27,356 bases of DNA. It comes from CAYUNT01 sp964446285 (lineage in GTDB: Bacteria; Sumerlaeota; Sumerlaeia; SLMS01; CAYUNT01). The position numbers and the translations under genes were made by a program. Numbering within the stretch: the stretch's first letter is position 1; each line of letters begins with the position of its first letter. The stretch is from NCBI GenBank assembly GCA_964446285.1, contig CAYUNT010000038.1:1-27356 (forward strand). Direction: 5' to 3'. Below, piece by piece: positions 1-8,268 of the stretch. The notes under the pieces were generated by a model. It was not told where the DNA came from, did not search any database, and worked only from the letters and a program-made list of their open reading frames with translations.

Positions 1-29
1 TCTTCTCGCGAAAACCGTGACAGGCGATT

Positions 30-60
30 GGGAACAGAATCAAAGGAAAATGGTAATATT
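30..60 (+). repeat. 31-bp terminal repeat, copy 1
   Basis: This segment begins GGGAACAGAAT and ends AAAATGGTAATATT. It matches 27 of 31 positions of the reverse complement of 27300-27330 at the other end of the window. It lies 6 bp beyond the stop codon of the O-antigen-ligase-like gene. Strings of this kind (GGGAACAGAATT followed by a GGGAAAA block) resemble, from memory, dispersed elements associated with small Y1-type transposases in environmental genomes, but no transposase is present here. Confidence 0.6.
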
Positions 61-66
61 GCGGAT

Positions 67-2286
67 TCAACCGCCGGCGCGGGTGAGGACTTTTTCCTTT
101 GCCACCCGCGCGGGATCGAACATCAGCGTTCCTTTATATTGAGCATTTGCCCTGAGGGCGCGGCGGTAATAGTCGCGCGCCGCCTCGGGATTTTTCTTCA
201 GATTCTCGTAAATCACACCCATCAGATAATAAACATTTGGACGGAGCGGCTCTTCGCGCATGGCGTCGTAGAGGCGCCGCATGGCGTCTTCGGCGCGGCC
301 TTGCTGAATGTCTAAATACGCAATTAGTTCGAGGACATCCGGCGCGCCGGGAGCAAGAACCAGCGCCTTTTCAAAGGAGTCGCGCGCCGCGGGCATATCG
401 CCCATTTTCATGCAAACCGTGCCCAGTTGCATGTAGCCGCGGTCGCCGATATTGTAAGCGCGCATCAGGTCGAGAATGCGCTGGCGCGCCTGCGGATAGG
501 CGCGAATAGCAACCAGCGCGTCAATGAATTCGAAGGGCGGCGGATCGTCGGCCAGGGTGCGCGCATACGCCCACTCGAGATCGCGCACCGTCTGCGGATT
601 ATCCGAGAGCAGCCGCGGATTGGTCGCGACTCGAACGCGGATGCGCATGGCGGCGATTTTCTCGATGCTGACATAGAATCCCGCGAATAGAAACAAGGCT
701 GCCGCCGCAGCGGCGGCGATTGACTTGAGCTTGAAAACGAATCCATATTTCGCAGAAGGCGCTTCGGAGAAATGCCGTCTGGCGGAAGATGGCGCGGGCG
801 TTGCGGGGAGCGGTTCCTGCTCCTCGGAGGATTGAAGATCGGCGTGCGCGCAGGCGGCGAGAATTCCGAGCAAAATCCAGAACATCAGGCCGGTCGCGGG
901 CACTTGCAGCGGAAAAGCCCAAAGTGAATCGGCAAGCAGGCACACGACCGCCGCCATGATTGAGACGATGGCGATTTTTCGATCGCGCGGCGTGTTGGGA
1001 TTCGCCGCATGGCGCGCCGCCGCGCGAAATGCCCCGGCGAGAACAAGGAAAAACGCGAACAGCCCCAAAATGCCGTGTTCCACAAGGATTTGCAGATATT
1101 CGTTGTGCAGGTGATCGGGCCGTCCGCCGCGCGCAGCCTTCAGCGCGTAGGCATACAAATCCGCGTCGGGCGTGTTGCGGAAAAAGTCGAAATAGGCATC
1201 GTTCAGGCGCACAAACACTTGGCGATACCCAATTCCCACAAGCGGATTTTGGCGAACCATTCTCCCGGCCAACTGCCAGGGCAGAAGGCGCTGCGAAATT
1301 TCCGGCATGGAAAACAGACGCTGGAAAAACGAATAGTTCGGACGGACGAAAAACAGCAGAAGCCCGAGGAGGAGCGCGCCCGCGGCGGCCGACGCGCCAA
1401 TCCACAATCCGGCGCGTCCTTTTCGCCTCGCGCCGGGCTTGTCCGCCATTTCCGGCCCGCCTGCGCCGTCCCCATCATCCTCTTCCTTCGGCAGCAGACG
1501 CCTGGCCTGCGCTACGGCGGCAATCGCAGCGCAAAACGCGCCGAACCATGCCGCGCGCCCGCCGGTCAGGAGCAGCGTGAAAGCAAAAAGCAACGCGACC
1601 CCCAAGGCCGCCGCCCGCGCTTTCATCGAACGCACCGCAAAGAAAATCCCGAAGGCAAGGAAGATGAGCGGCGCAAGAAAAGAGGCCACATAATTGGGAT
1701 TTCCGAGAAACGATGCGATTTGCATTTTTCCGCGCCGTTGTTTCTCGGCGTAGGAAAGAATTTCTATGCCGTAATGCTGCAGAATGCTGTAGGCGGCCAC
1801 AAGCACCCCGGCAAAAAGGAAGGCCGGGACGATCCATTTGGCGGCTCGGCGCGCGGGCAGATGCGACGCCCACAAAAACGCCACGACCAGCGCCGCCGGA
1901 TACAACGTCTCGCGCAGAGTCAGCGCAAAATACCGGCTCCCCACCGCCGACAAAAACAGCGCCGCGACCATTCCGAGCGCGAAAAGATCGGTGGGAAGGA
2001 GGTTTTCGCGCGCGCCCCCTTCGTGCCGACCGCCCTTTGCGCTCAGCCCGCCCCAGAGGATTCGCCACGGCAGATAGATCATTGCCGTTCCGTAGAGCAG
2101 CGCCTGCGCCACAAGCGTCTGGCTGATCCTCGGATTCCAAAGCGATTTGAAGGCGGCAAGCGGCACAAAAACCACGATAATCGCAATAAAAACCAAGCCG
2201 ATACTATCCACCCAATTCCTCGCAATCGGCGTTTGCGGCGACGGCGTTCGAGTCGCGTGAAGCGGAGGCGTGTGAGACTGCGTCAT
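67..2286 (-). CDS. O-antigen ligase-like (Wzy_C superfamily) membrane protein with C-terminal TPRs
   Basis: The 739-residue product is a polytopic inner-membrane protein. About ten hydrophobic segments lie between residues 28 and 480, with one more at 522-542. Family marks are GNPNY at 195-199, GGRAAWFG at 242-249, NPLVGIGY at 347-354 and the periplasmic-loop motif with RPDHLHNEYLQ from 389, followed by VEHG, which is typical of O-antigen ligase/polymerase (PF04932) proteins. Residues about 615-715 form two or three tetratricopeptide repeats, an arrangement seen in bacterial Wzy_C-TPR fusions. Such proteins join or polymerise surface glycans, or glycosylate proteins, using lipid-linked oligosaccharides; the substrate cannot be read from sequence. 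A charged, Gly/Asp-rich loop lies at 266-292. The start ATG overlaps the stop of the upstream TPR gene (ATGA), so translation is probably coupled. It is the last gene of the bsh operon. Confidence 0.85.
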   Translation of the reverse strand: MTQSHTPPLHATRTPSPQTPIARNWVDSIGLVFIAIIVVFVPLAAFKSLWNPRISQTLVAQALLYGTAMIYLPWRILWGGLSAKGGRHEGGARENLLPTDLFALGMVAALFLSAVGSRYFALTLRETLYPAALVVAFLWASHLPARRAAKWIVPAFLFAGVLVAAYSILQHYGIEILSYAEKQRRGKMQIASFLGNPNYVASFLAPLIFLAFGIFFAVRSMKARAAALGVALLFAFTLLLTGGRAAWFGAFCAAIAAVAQARRLLPKEEDDGDGAGGPEMADKPGARRKGRAGLWIGASAAAGALLLGLLLFFVRPNYSFFQRLFSMPEISQRLLPWQLAGRMVRQNPLVGIGYRQVFVRLNDAYFDFFRNTPDADLYAYALKAARGGRPDHLHNEYLQILVEHGILGLFAFFLVLAGAFRAAARHAANPNTPRDRKIAIVSIMAAVVCLLADSLWAFPLQVPATGLMFWILLGILAACAHADLQSSEEQEPLPATPAPSSARRHFSEAPSAKYGFVFKLKSIAAAAAAALFLFAGFYVSIEKIAAMRIRVRVATNPRLLSDNPQTVRDLEWAYARTLADDPPPFEFIDALVAIRAYPQARQRILDLMRAYNIGDRGYMQLGTVCMKMGDMPAARDSFEKALVLAPGAPDVLELIAYLDIQQGRAEDAMRRLYDAMREEPLRPNVYYLMGVIYENLKKNPEAARDYYRRALRANAQYKGTLMFDPARVAKEKVLTRAGG

Positions 2287-3755
2287 GGGCGTGCCTCGCT
2301 GCCGGAAGGCGAAGCGGCGTCCCTCTCCGCCTTATCCCCTTCCCCGCCTGTGCCAATTTCCGTGCGCGTGTTCGCCGCGCCGCCCGCGGCGGTATCAAGC
2401 CACCAGAAATTCGCCATCCGAAACACCCTTGTTCCAAAGTCGAAGTCCGAATGGTCCTCCCCGCTATATGCAAATCGAGTAATATCTGCGTTATTGAGGA
2501 AGTGAACCCGTATCTCATTGTCTCCCGGGCGCAATGGAAGGCGGACGCGGTAGGCGCGCCAATGATAATCGCTGACATACAGAAGCGCGGCCTGCTCGCC
2601 GTTCACGGTAATCCGCGCCACTGCCCCAATCCCGCAGGCTGGATCGCCCTGGGCCAGCAAGTAGTAATCTTTTCTCGCGGCATCGTCTTCAGAAAGATGA
2701 ATCCAGTATTCGGCTTCCTTGGACGAATCATAGAAAGTGGCGGAAATTTTCGTGGCGCGATTGTTGGTCATCGAAAGCAATGGACCATCCAGCAGCAATT
2801 CGCGAAATCCTGCCTCGCGAATCATCGGAACGCATTTTTCCGCCGCGTCACGCGGAGAAGGCAATTCCAGTGCTAGCGCATCGAGATTCTCCGGATGCGA
2901 ATCGCGTTCGAGCCGGAGTTCGGCCTGCGCCGCTTCGTTTTTTTTCTCCGCAAGGCAAAGCAACGCGCGCGTGAGGTGGAGGTTTTCCGGCGGAGGATCG
3001 CCCGGGAGTTCATCCAAAATTGCCTTCGCGCCGGCGGCGTTTCCGCCATCGAGATAATACCGCGCCAAGGCAATACATTGTTCGGGCGCCAGGTTTTTTC
3101 CGCCACGCCATTTTTCGAGCGCATTCTCGATGGGCCGAGCCTGCGACGGCCGGACCGCGCGCGCATAGCGATAATGAACAAGCGCCGTGTCGAGATTGTT
3201 GCTGAGCAGCGCCGATTCCGCCAGCCGCTCGTGCACAAGGCACATCTGCCCCGCGTGATAGTCCGAAAACAAATACGGATAGCGCGAGTATTTCGGATAA
3301 AACAATTCGCAGGCGCGGGAAAAGAATTCGTCGGATGCCGCGCGGTCGCCGCTCCGGGCGAGGGCGATCCCCGCCTCGACGGCGCGGAAGGGATCGCTCG
3401 GATTGCGCTCCGATAACTGGCGGATATACCTTATGGCGGCTTGTGGATTTGTCCGCTGAAGAAAGGCATAGACGGCGTCGGCATTCATCGGGACGCCCAG
3501 CGCCACCCGCCGGTTGATCCACGGGACGATGGCCGCAAAAAGAAGCGTAGCAACGCAGAGCGCCACCGCGGCCGCCGCCGCTGTCCATGCCGCCGTGCCT
3601 TGCGGAATACCCATGTTGTGCCTTGGTTTTCGCGCGCCTTTGCCGTGCGCGGAAACGCCTTCGCCGCCGTGCGCGTGGCCGTGCGCATTGGCAGCAGCGG
3701 TGTGGGGAGCAGATTTTTGCGCGGCGTGGCGCAGGCGGCGTTTCGATGCATCCAT
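2283..3755 (-). CDS. membrane-anchored TPR protein with beta-rich C-terminal domain
   Basis: The 490-residue product has a His/Gly/Ala-rich cytoplasmic N-terminus (many His between 10 and 47) and one transmembrane helix at about 54-79. TPR-like helical repeats follow from about 85 to 315 (for example AAIRYIRQLSERNPSDPF). The remaining 320-455 is beta-rich with Trp/Tyr-rich strands (ARITVNGEQAALLYVSDYHW, then GDNEIRVHFLNN), which looks like a jelly-roll or carbohydrate-binding fold; that is inference from pattern only. The last 35 residues are low complexity. It sits 8 bp after bshA and overlaps the following O-antigen-ligase-like gene by 4 bp. There is no clear Shine-Dalgarno site, consistent with coupling. 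It probably works with the downstream glycan enzyme at the envelope. I do not recognise the family. Confidence 0.75.
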   Translation of the reverse strand: MDASKRRLRHAAQKSAPHTAAANAHGHAHGGEGVSAHGKGARKPRHNMGIPQGTAAWTAAAAAVALCVATLLFAAIVPWINRRVALGVPMNADAVYAFLQRTNPQAAIRYIRQLSERNPSDPFRAVEAGIALARSGDRAASDEFFSRACELFYPKYSRYPYLFSDYHAGQMCLVHERLAESALLSNNLDTALVHYRYARAVRPSQARPIENALEKWRGGKNLAPEQCIALARYYLDGGNAAGAKAILDELPGDPPPENLHLTRALLCLAEKKNEAAQAELRLERDSHPENLDALALELPSPRDAAEKCVPMIREAGFRELLLDGPLLSMTNNRATKISATFYDSSKEAEYWIHLSEDDAARKDYYLLAQGDPACGIGAVARITVNGEQAALLYVSDYHWRAYRVRLPLRPGDNEIRVHFLNNADITRFAYSGEDHSDFDFGTRVFRMANFWWLDTAAGGAANTRTEIGTGGEGDKAERDAASPSGSEARP

Positions 3756-3763
3756 ACTCGGAT

Positions 3764-4879
3764 TCAGGATCGCTTTCTCAGCACGCGGCGGTAAAGCGCC
3801 TCGTATTGCGAGATGCTGTTTTCAAGATTATAGCGTTCGCGCGCCACTTTGGCGGCCAGCCGGCTCATGCGTTCCCAGCGTCCTTGATCCTGAAGAAGTT
3901 TGACGGCCTTTCGCGCGATGCACTGCACCTCGCCCACGGGACACAAAAATCCCGACTCGCCTTCGGCAACCACCTCGGGCAATCCGCCCGCGGCGCTGGC
4001 GATAACGGGCGTTCCGCAGGCCATCGCTTCCAGCGCGGATAGTCCAAACGATTCGTAGTCGCTAAGCAAAAGGAAAAGATGCGAACGGCGCAAAATGGGC
4101 ACGACGTCCGCGCGAATTCCGCCAAACGTAATGCGCTTGCACACGCCCAATTCTCCTGCCAGTTCTTCGGCCATTCCGCGGTCCGGGCCATCGCCGAGGA
4201 TGGTCAAATGCGCCGGAACCTGGCGCGAAATCAGGTGAAACACCCGAATCACGTCCGTGAGGCGCTTGACCGGCCGCATGTTGCTCGCGTGCAGCAGTTG
4301 GAACTCGCCGCCTTTTTCCGGGTAGGCCGCTCGCCCCGCGTTGTTAAACCGTTCTGTGTCCACGAAATTCGGAATGCACTCGGGCGCGCGCGGCAGATTG
4401 AACCGCCCCTGCGTTTCGCGTAAAAGCCACGTGGACACTGTCGTGAGCGCATCCGCGCGGATCATCGAATAGCGTGTCAGGTCGTAGAAATCCTCGTGGC
4501 TTCCGACGAGCGTGATGTCGGTTCCGTGTAGAGTCGTGACGATCTTCACGCGGTGCGGCTGGACAATGTCGCGCGCCAGAAGCGCCGTGATCGAATGCGG
4601 CACGGCGTAGTGCGCATGGACGATATCGATGTTGTGTTCCTTGATAATTCCCGCGAGGCGGTTGGCAAACGACAGATCGCTCGGCGGATGCTGGAACAGC
4701 GGATAATTCAGAACGCTGACGGGATGAAATCGCACGGCGGTATTCTCGGCCAGGCGAAACGGGCGCGAGTAGGCGGCAAGATGCACCGTATGCCCGCGGC
4801 GCGACAGCGCCTCGGCAATTTCCGTCGCCACAACCCCCGATCCGCCCTGTGTCGGATGGCATGTCACAACAATATTCAT
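3764..4879 (-). CDS. bshA: N-acetyl-alpha-D-glucosaminyl L-malate synthase BshA
   Basis: BshA transfers GlcNAc from UDP-GlcNAc to L-malate, the first step of bacillithiol synthesis, in the cytoplasm. The 371-residue length matches the family (about 375-380). It is a GT4, GT-B-fold glycosyltransferase. The BshA-typical N-terminus has HPTQGGSGVVATE (8-20), then HAHYAVPHS (89-97), TTLHGTDITLVG (115-126), the donor-site SNMRPVKR (199-206), GDGPD and the E-x7-E pair E276/E284 in DYESFGLSALEA. The malate-binding subtype is supported by these motifs and, decisively, by the neighbours bshB1 and bshC. Its ATG overlaps the bshB1 stop by 4 bp (ATGA). BshA is the last of the bsh genes in transcription order, then the TPR gene follows after 8 bp. 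Confidence 0.93.
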   Translation of the reverse strand: MNIVVTCHPTQGGSGVVATEIAEALSRRGHTVHLAAYSRPFRLAENTAVRFHPVSVLNYPLFQHPPSDLSFANRLAGIIKEHNIDIVHAHYAVPHSITALLARDIVQPHRVKIVTTLHGTDITLVGSHEDFYDLTRYSMIRADALTTVSTWLLRETQGRFNLPRAPECIPNFVDTERFNNAGRAAYPEKGGEFQLLHASNMRPVKRLTDVIRVFHLISRQVPAHLTILGDGPDRGMAEELAGELGVCKRITFGGIRADVVPILRRSHLFLLLSDYESFGLSALEAMACGTPVIASAAGGLPEVVAEGESGFLCPVGEVQCIARKAVKLLQDQGRWERMSRLAAKVARERYNLENSISQYEALYRRVLRKRS

Positions 4880-5622
4880 GCGGTTGTTTCCATTGTTCCG
4901 GGATGGATTTTCGTGAATGGGCCGTAGTGCTCGACGGGGTCGTCCATCGGGATGGCGCGCGTGACGAGAAACGGTTCGCCAAACTCTCGCTCGATGAGGC
5001 TGCCGAAGTAGCGCGCGCGGGCTTCGAGGCGTTTGAGAAAGCCCGGATGCGAAATAAGCGTGGCTGGCTCCGAGCTGCCTTCGCGGTGGAATTGCGAGGC
5101 GTAGCAGCGGACCGCCTCCATTTTGCGCTCGAAGGATTCCGTGATGTCCACAACGAAACTCGGCGTGAAGGGCGTGTGCGCCATGAAGAACAGATATTCG
5201 TTTGGGCGGTAAGGCGCGCCATCGGCCGGGTAGTTTGCGAACCCGCTCGGATACATCACGGCGCGCAGAATTTGTCCCGCCGCCACATGGTCCGGATGCA
5301 GGTCGTCCCAGTAGTGGCCCATCACCAGGCGCGGGCGCAGGCGGCGGATGACCTCGATCACCTGGCGGCGATTGTCTTCCGTGTCGCGCAGGCGCGCATC
5401 GCCCAGGTCGAGCGTGATTCTCTCGGTAGCGCCAAGGATTTCCGCCGCGCGCCCGGCCTCCTCGCGGCGCGTTTCGGGCGTGCCTCGGCTGCCCATTTCG
5501 CCTCGCGTGAGGTCGAGGATGGCGAACGATTTGCCACGCCCGGCGAGTTTTGCCAGCGTCCCGCCCGCAATCATTTCCACATCGTCCGGATGCGCGCCAA
5601 CGGCCAGAACGTCAATGCCCAT
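4876..5622 (-). CDS. bshB1: bacillithiol biosynthesis deacetylase BshB1
   Basis: BshB1 is a zinc-dependent LmbE/PIG-L-type deacetylase that removes acetate from GlcNAc-malate to give GlcN-malate, the second step of bacillithiol synthesis. The 248-residue product has the diagnostic AHPDD motif (H11, D14) and the third zinc ligand in DDLHPDH (H112), matching the His/Asp/His set of Bacillus BshB. The TRGEMGSRGT segment (from residue 39) is also typical of the family. A GGGAGGA ribosome site lies about 10 nt before the ATG. It starts 3 bp after the bshC stop and overlaps bshA by 4 bp, so the three genes are almost certainly one transcript. Bacillithiol S-conjugate amidase (Bca) is a close relative, but the operon position and length favour BshB1. 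Confidence 0.93.
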   Translation of the reverse strand: MGIDVLAVGAHPDDVEMIAGGTLAKLAGRGKSFAILDLTRGEMGSRGTPETRREEAGRAAEILGATERITLDLGDARLRDTEDNRRQVIEVIRRLRPRLVMGHYWDDLHPDHVAAGQILRAVMYPSGFANYPADGAPYRPNEYLFFMAHTPFTPSFVVDITESFERKMEAVRCYASQFHREGSSEPATLISHPGFLKRLEARARYFGSLIEREFGEPFLVTRAIPMDDPVEHYGPFTKIHPGTMETTA

Positions 5623-5625
5623 AAG

Positions 5626-7293
5626 TCAGGTTTCCTCCCGCGCCATGAAAAGGGCGGCGATTTGATGGCCCGGCGCCAGCGGATCGAGCGACTCCATGCA
5701 GCGCCGGATGAAATCGGGTCCGTATAGATTCAGAAATGTAAATATATTCGCGACGCGCTCCTGCGGGCGGTTTTCGGGCATCAGCGCGCTGGCGATTTTT
5801 TCCAAGCGGCGGCGCCCAAGCCCCTCGCGCTCCAGCGCCTCCTCGCGCAGCCCGCTAATGACCTTCTCGATTTGCCCCGCCAGCCGCTCACGAGATTTTT
5901 GCAGCCCGCCCGATCCTCCGATGCCTTTGCCAGCGATCAGGCGATTGAGCGCATCGAGCAATTCCTTTGATTTTTCTTCCACTTCACGCGCGGCGCCTTC
6001 CAGCAGGATAGCCGAGCCGCTCGAAGTGGCAGAGGATTGTTCCTCCAAAAGACGCGGCGCATCGAAAATGCGATCCGGCCACAATCCAAGTTTTTCCGCG
6101 GCGGACTGGATGTGCGATTCGACTAACGTTACCGATATGCGCGGCAGAATGCGCGACCTCCGCACGCCCAGCACTTCGTAGAGCGGATTGATTTGCCACA
6201 AATAGAGCAATTCCGCCGGTCCGCCGAGTGTCGCCACCACGGGCAGGGCAGCGTCCTGAACGACCGGGCGCAGGGCGGCATTTGGCGAAAAATCCGCGGG
6301 GCGGCGCCGGATTTCCTCCGCAGCTTCCGCCAGCGACAGCGTTCCGGCGGACAACCGCACGCGGCCCCCATCGAATTCGAGCGCGCGGCGGCCCCGTGTC
6401 TGGGGGTCGATTTCGAAAATGCCCGGCCCCGAAAGCGGCGGCTCGAATCCATGTGCGCGCAAGGCATCCGTGCCGCGCTGCATCGCTTCCACAACATCGG
6501 GCCAGCGTTCGATTGCCGCCGCCAATACGGGCGACATCAGCGTTCGCAGCGCGATGGGATCAATCAACCGCAGCCTCCATTCGCCAAACAGCGCCCGCAT
6601 CAAATCCTCAAATAATGTCATGTAATTCGAGAAATTCGCCGCCGACGCCATATCGAGAATCCACGGCGTGAATTCCGTCGGCTGCAGGGCCTCGCGCAAA
6701 AATGCCAGAAGCGGTTCGCGCGCGCCATGCAGCGAAATGTCCGCCACCTGTGGCGTCGTTCCGCGCGACATGCCTCCTTCATAAGGAAATGTGAATTTGC
6801 GCCCATTCACCACCACGCGATTCACTTCGAGAACGTCGTGATCTTCGGAGGCAATCCAGAAAAGCGGAAGGATTGGGCCTGGGGTATTTGCGCGAGAGCC
6901 GCAGTTTGTTGGTGATTCTTCTTTTTCCAATTCTGCCATGCGCCGCGCAAGCAATACAAGCGAGACGCCTTTCCAAAACGTGTAGAGCGGACCCGTGAGA
7001 AGCCCTGCCTGCTGCCCGGCGATGACATAGCGCGCGTCCAGCGGAGGCGGAGCGAGGTCAGGATTTCGCGCCGCGATAATCTCGCGCGCCGCATCCGCAT
7101 TCCTCCAGGGCGACTGGCTTGGCTGCGAAACACGCGACTTGTCTTCGCCGGGGGTCCACAAAGGAAATCCCGTGTTGCTGGCAAAAGAATCTTGCTCCGC
7201 CACACGCGCAAGGATTCCCCTCGGACCGCCGAAATGCGGCAGCGCGGCAAACGCCCGATGCGAAACACCCATGCGAAGTTGTGCGGAAGGCAT
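5626..7293 (-). CDS. bshC: putative bacillithiol cysteine ligase BshC
   Basis: BshC is the proposed last enzyme of bacillithiol synthesis, adding L-cysteine to GlcN-malate. The 555 residues compare with about 540 in Bacillus. The N-terminal Rossmann-like core shows the family blocks GQQAGLLTGPLYTFWKG (93-109) and LPLFWIASEDHD (142-153, with the conserved Glu-Asp-His-Asp). The C-terminal quarter (roughly 425-520) is a long charged helical region consistent with the family's coiled coil. The ATG shares one base with the TAA stop of the upstream methyltransferase gene (TAATG), and bshB1 follows after 3 bp. Three consecutive bsh genes in one operon make the assignment firm. The biochemical role as ligase comes from genetics in other bacteria, not from this sequence. 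Confidence 0.92.
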   Translation of the reverse strand: MPSAQLRMGVSHRAFAALPHFGGPRGILARVAEQDSFASNTGFPLWTPGEDKSRVSQPSQSPWRNADAAREIIAARNPDLAPPPLDARYVIAGQQAGLLTGPLYTFWKGVSLVLLARRMAELEKEESPTNCGSRANTPGPILPLFWIASEDHDVLEVNRVVVNGRKFTFPYEGGMSRGTTPQVADISLHGAREPLLAFLREALQPTEFTPWILDMASAANFSNYMTLFEDLMRALFGEWRLRLIDPIALRTLMSPVLAAAIERWPDVVEAMQRGTDALRAHGFEPPLSGPGIFEIDPQTRGRRALEFDGGRVRLSAGTLSLAEAAEEIRRRPADFSPNAALRPVVQDAALPVVATLGGPAELLYLWQINPLYEVLGVRRSRILPRISVTLVESHIQSAAEKLGLWPDRIFDAPRLLEEQSSATSSGSAILLEGAAREVEEKSKELLDALNRLIAGKGIGGSGGLQKSRERLAGQIEKVISGLREEALEREGLGRRRLEKIASALMPENRPQERVANIFTFLNLYGPDFIRRCMESLDPLAPGHQIAALFMAREET

Positions 7294-8105
7294 TAGCGTC
7301 CTGGTTCTTTCACTGCTGTAACGATCATGCGCGGATGGCGCGGCGAAAGCGCCTCGCCGCTAAAATCGCCAAACACATGGACCGACGCAAGCCCGGCCCG
7401 CTCGAACATCGCCGCGAGTTCGCCGGGCGTGAACAGCCGCACGTCTTCTGTCCAGCGCGATGTTTGCCCGCGTGAATCCGTCGCGGCCACTTCTTTTCGA
7501 ATCCGTCCGCGCTCGATCCAGCGCCGCTGATGAATTGTGAATCCATTTCGCTGAATTTCATCTTCGGGAACAAGGTTTTGTTCAAGCCATGCGCAGTGGA
7601 TGTGGTCCATTAGAAGCGCGCCGCCGGGCCGCAGGACGCGCGCCAACTCCCCAAGTGCGCGCTCATTTTCTGCATCGGTTTCAAAGTAGCCGAAGCTTGT
7701 AAAGAAATTCACCACCGCATGGAATTGCCCGCTGATATAGGGCAATTGGCGCAAGTCGGCGCGCACGATGCGCCCGCGCAAATCAGCATGACGCCGCGCG
7801 AGATTGAGCAGCCGCGCCGACAAATCGAATCCCCAGGCATCAAATCCAAGCTCCAGCAGCGCGCGCGAATGACGCCCCGCGCCGCAGCATGCATCAAGCA
7901 CGCGCGGGCGCGCGGGCGCAGACGCAGGCGCGTCCGCATCAGCATTCATGCGCGGCGCAAAACCAAGCAGCCGCATCGCCCCTTGCGCCTCACGCCGCGC
8001 CGATTCGTTATCGCGATGGCTGTAGAGGACCGCGTAAAGGTCATCAAATGCCGCTTCATACCAAGGCGTAACCGGCAGCGGCGGCGGGGCGGGAGCGGCG
8101 GACAT
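7293..8105 (-). CDS. class I SAM-dependent methyltransferase, candidate N-methyl-bacillithiol synthase
   Basis: The 270-residue product has a Rossmann methyltransferase fold. Motif I is VLDACCGAGRHS (69-80), the acidic end of beta 2 is GFDLS (92-96), motif II is near NFFTSFGYFE (133-142) and motif III is LARVLRPGGALLMDH (154-168). The N-terminal block WYEAAFDDLYAVLYSHRD (15-32) resembles a methyltransferase group I recall from Bacteroidota and Chlorobi. There, NmbA of Chlorobaculum tepidum is needed to methylate bacillithiol. The gene opens the bsh operon and its stop overlaps the bshC start by one base, so a role on bacillithiol or a precursor is the simplest reading. The fold is certain; the substrate is inference. 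An Ala/Pro-rich insert lies at 54-68. GAGGAG lies 11 nt before the ATG. Confidence 0.85.
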   Translation of the reverse strand: MSAAPAPPPLPVTPWYEAAFDDLYAVLYSHRDNESARREAQGAMRLLGFAPRMNADADAPASAPARPRVLDACCGAGRHSRALLELGFDAWGFDLSARLLNLARRHADLRGRIVRADLRQLPYISGQFHAVVNFFTSFGYFETDAENERALGELARVLRPGGALLMDHIHCAWLEQNLVPEDEIQRNGFTIHQRRWIERGRIRKEVAATDSRGQTSRWTEDVRLFTPGELAAMFERAGLASVHVFGDFSGEALSPRHPRMIVTAVKEPGR

Positions 8106-8173
8106 TCGAGGCGCTTCTCCTCGGCAAATCCTTCAGGAGGACCGGGTGGACACAGCTGCCCGGCGCGGTTTTC

Positions 8174-8202
8174 ATTCCAATGGCCCGCGCAAAAATCGTC
8201 AA
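8174..8202 (-). promoter_or_regulatory. candidate sigma-70-type promoter of the bsh operon
   Basis: On the minus strand TTGACG (-35, five of six consensus bases) is followed after exactly 17 bp by TGGAAT (-10, four of six). It lies about 70 bp upstream of the methyltransferase ATG, in the gap after the preceding gene. It is a pattern match only. Confidence 0.4.
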
Positions 8203-8268
8203 TCCGAATGCCTGAAGAAACATGAGCAGCGAGGCTGCCCCCCTGAGCAGCCGGCCCGCCGCCGGACC

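Noticed and set aside
1009..2505. Long plus-strand open frame of about 500 codons opposite the O-antigen-ligase-like gene
   Set aside because: Composition is extremely Arg/Ala/Pro-rich with no motifs, while the minus strand encodes a clear membrane protein; it is a shadow from G+C-rich third positions. The same applies to 13944-15296, 16238-18358 and 18717-20591.
8056..8223. 55-codon open frame overlapping the start of the methyltransferase gene (minus strand)
   Set aside because: It has no ribosome site, and most of its 3' half overlaps the methyltransferase in another frame with no family marks.
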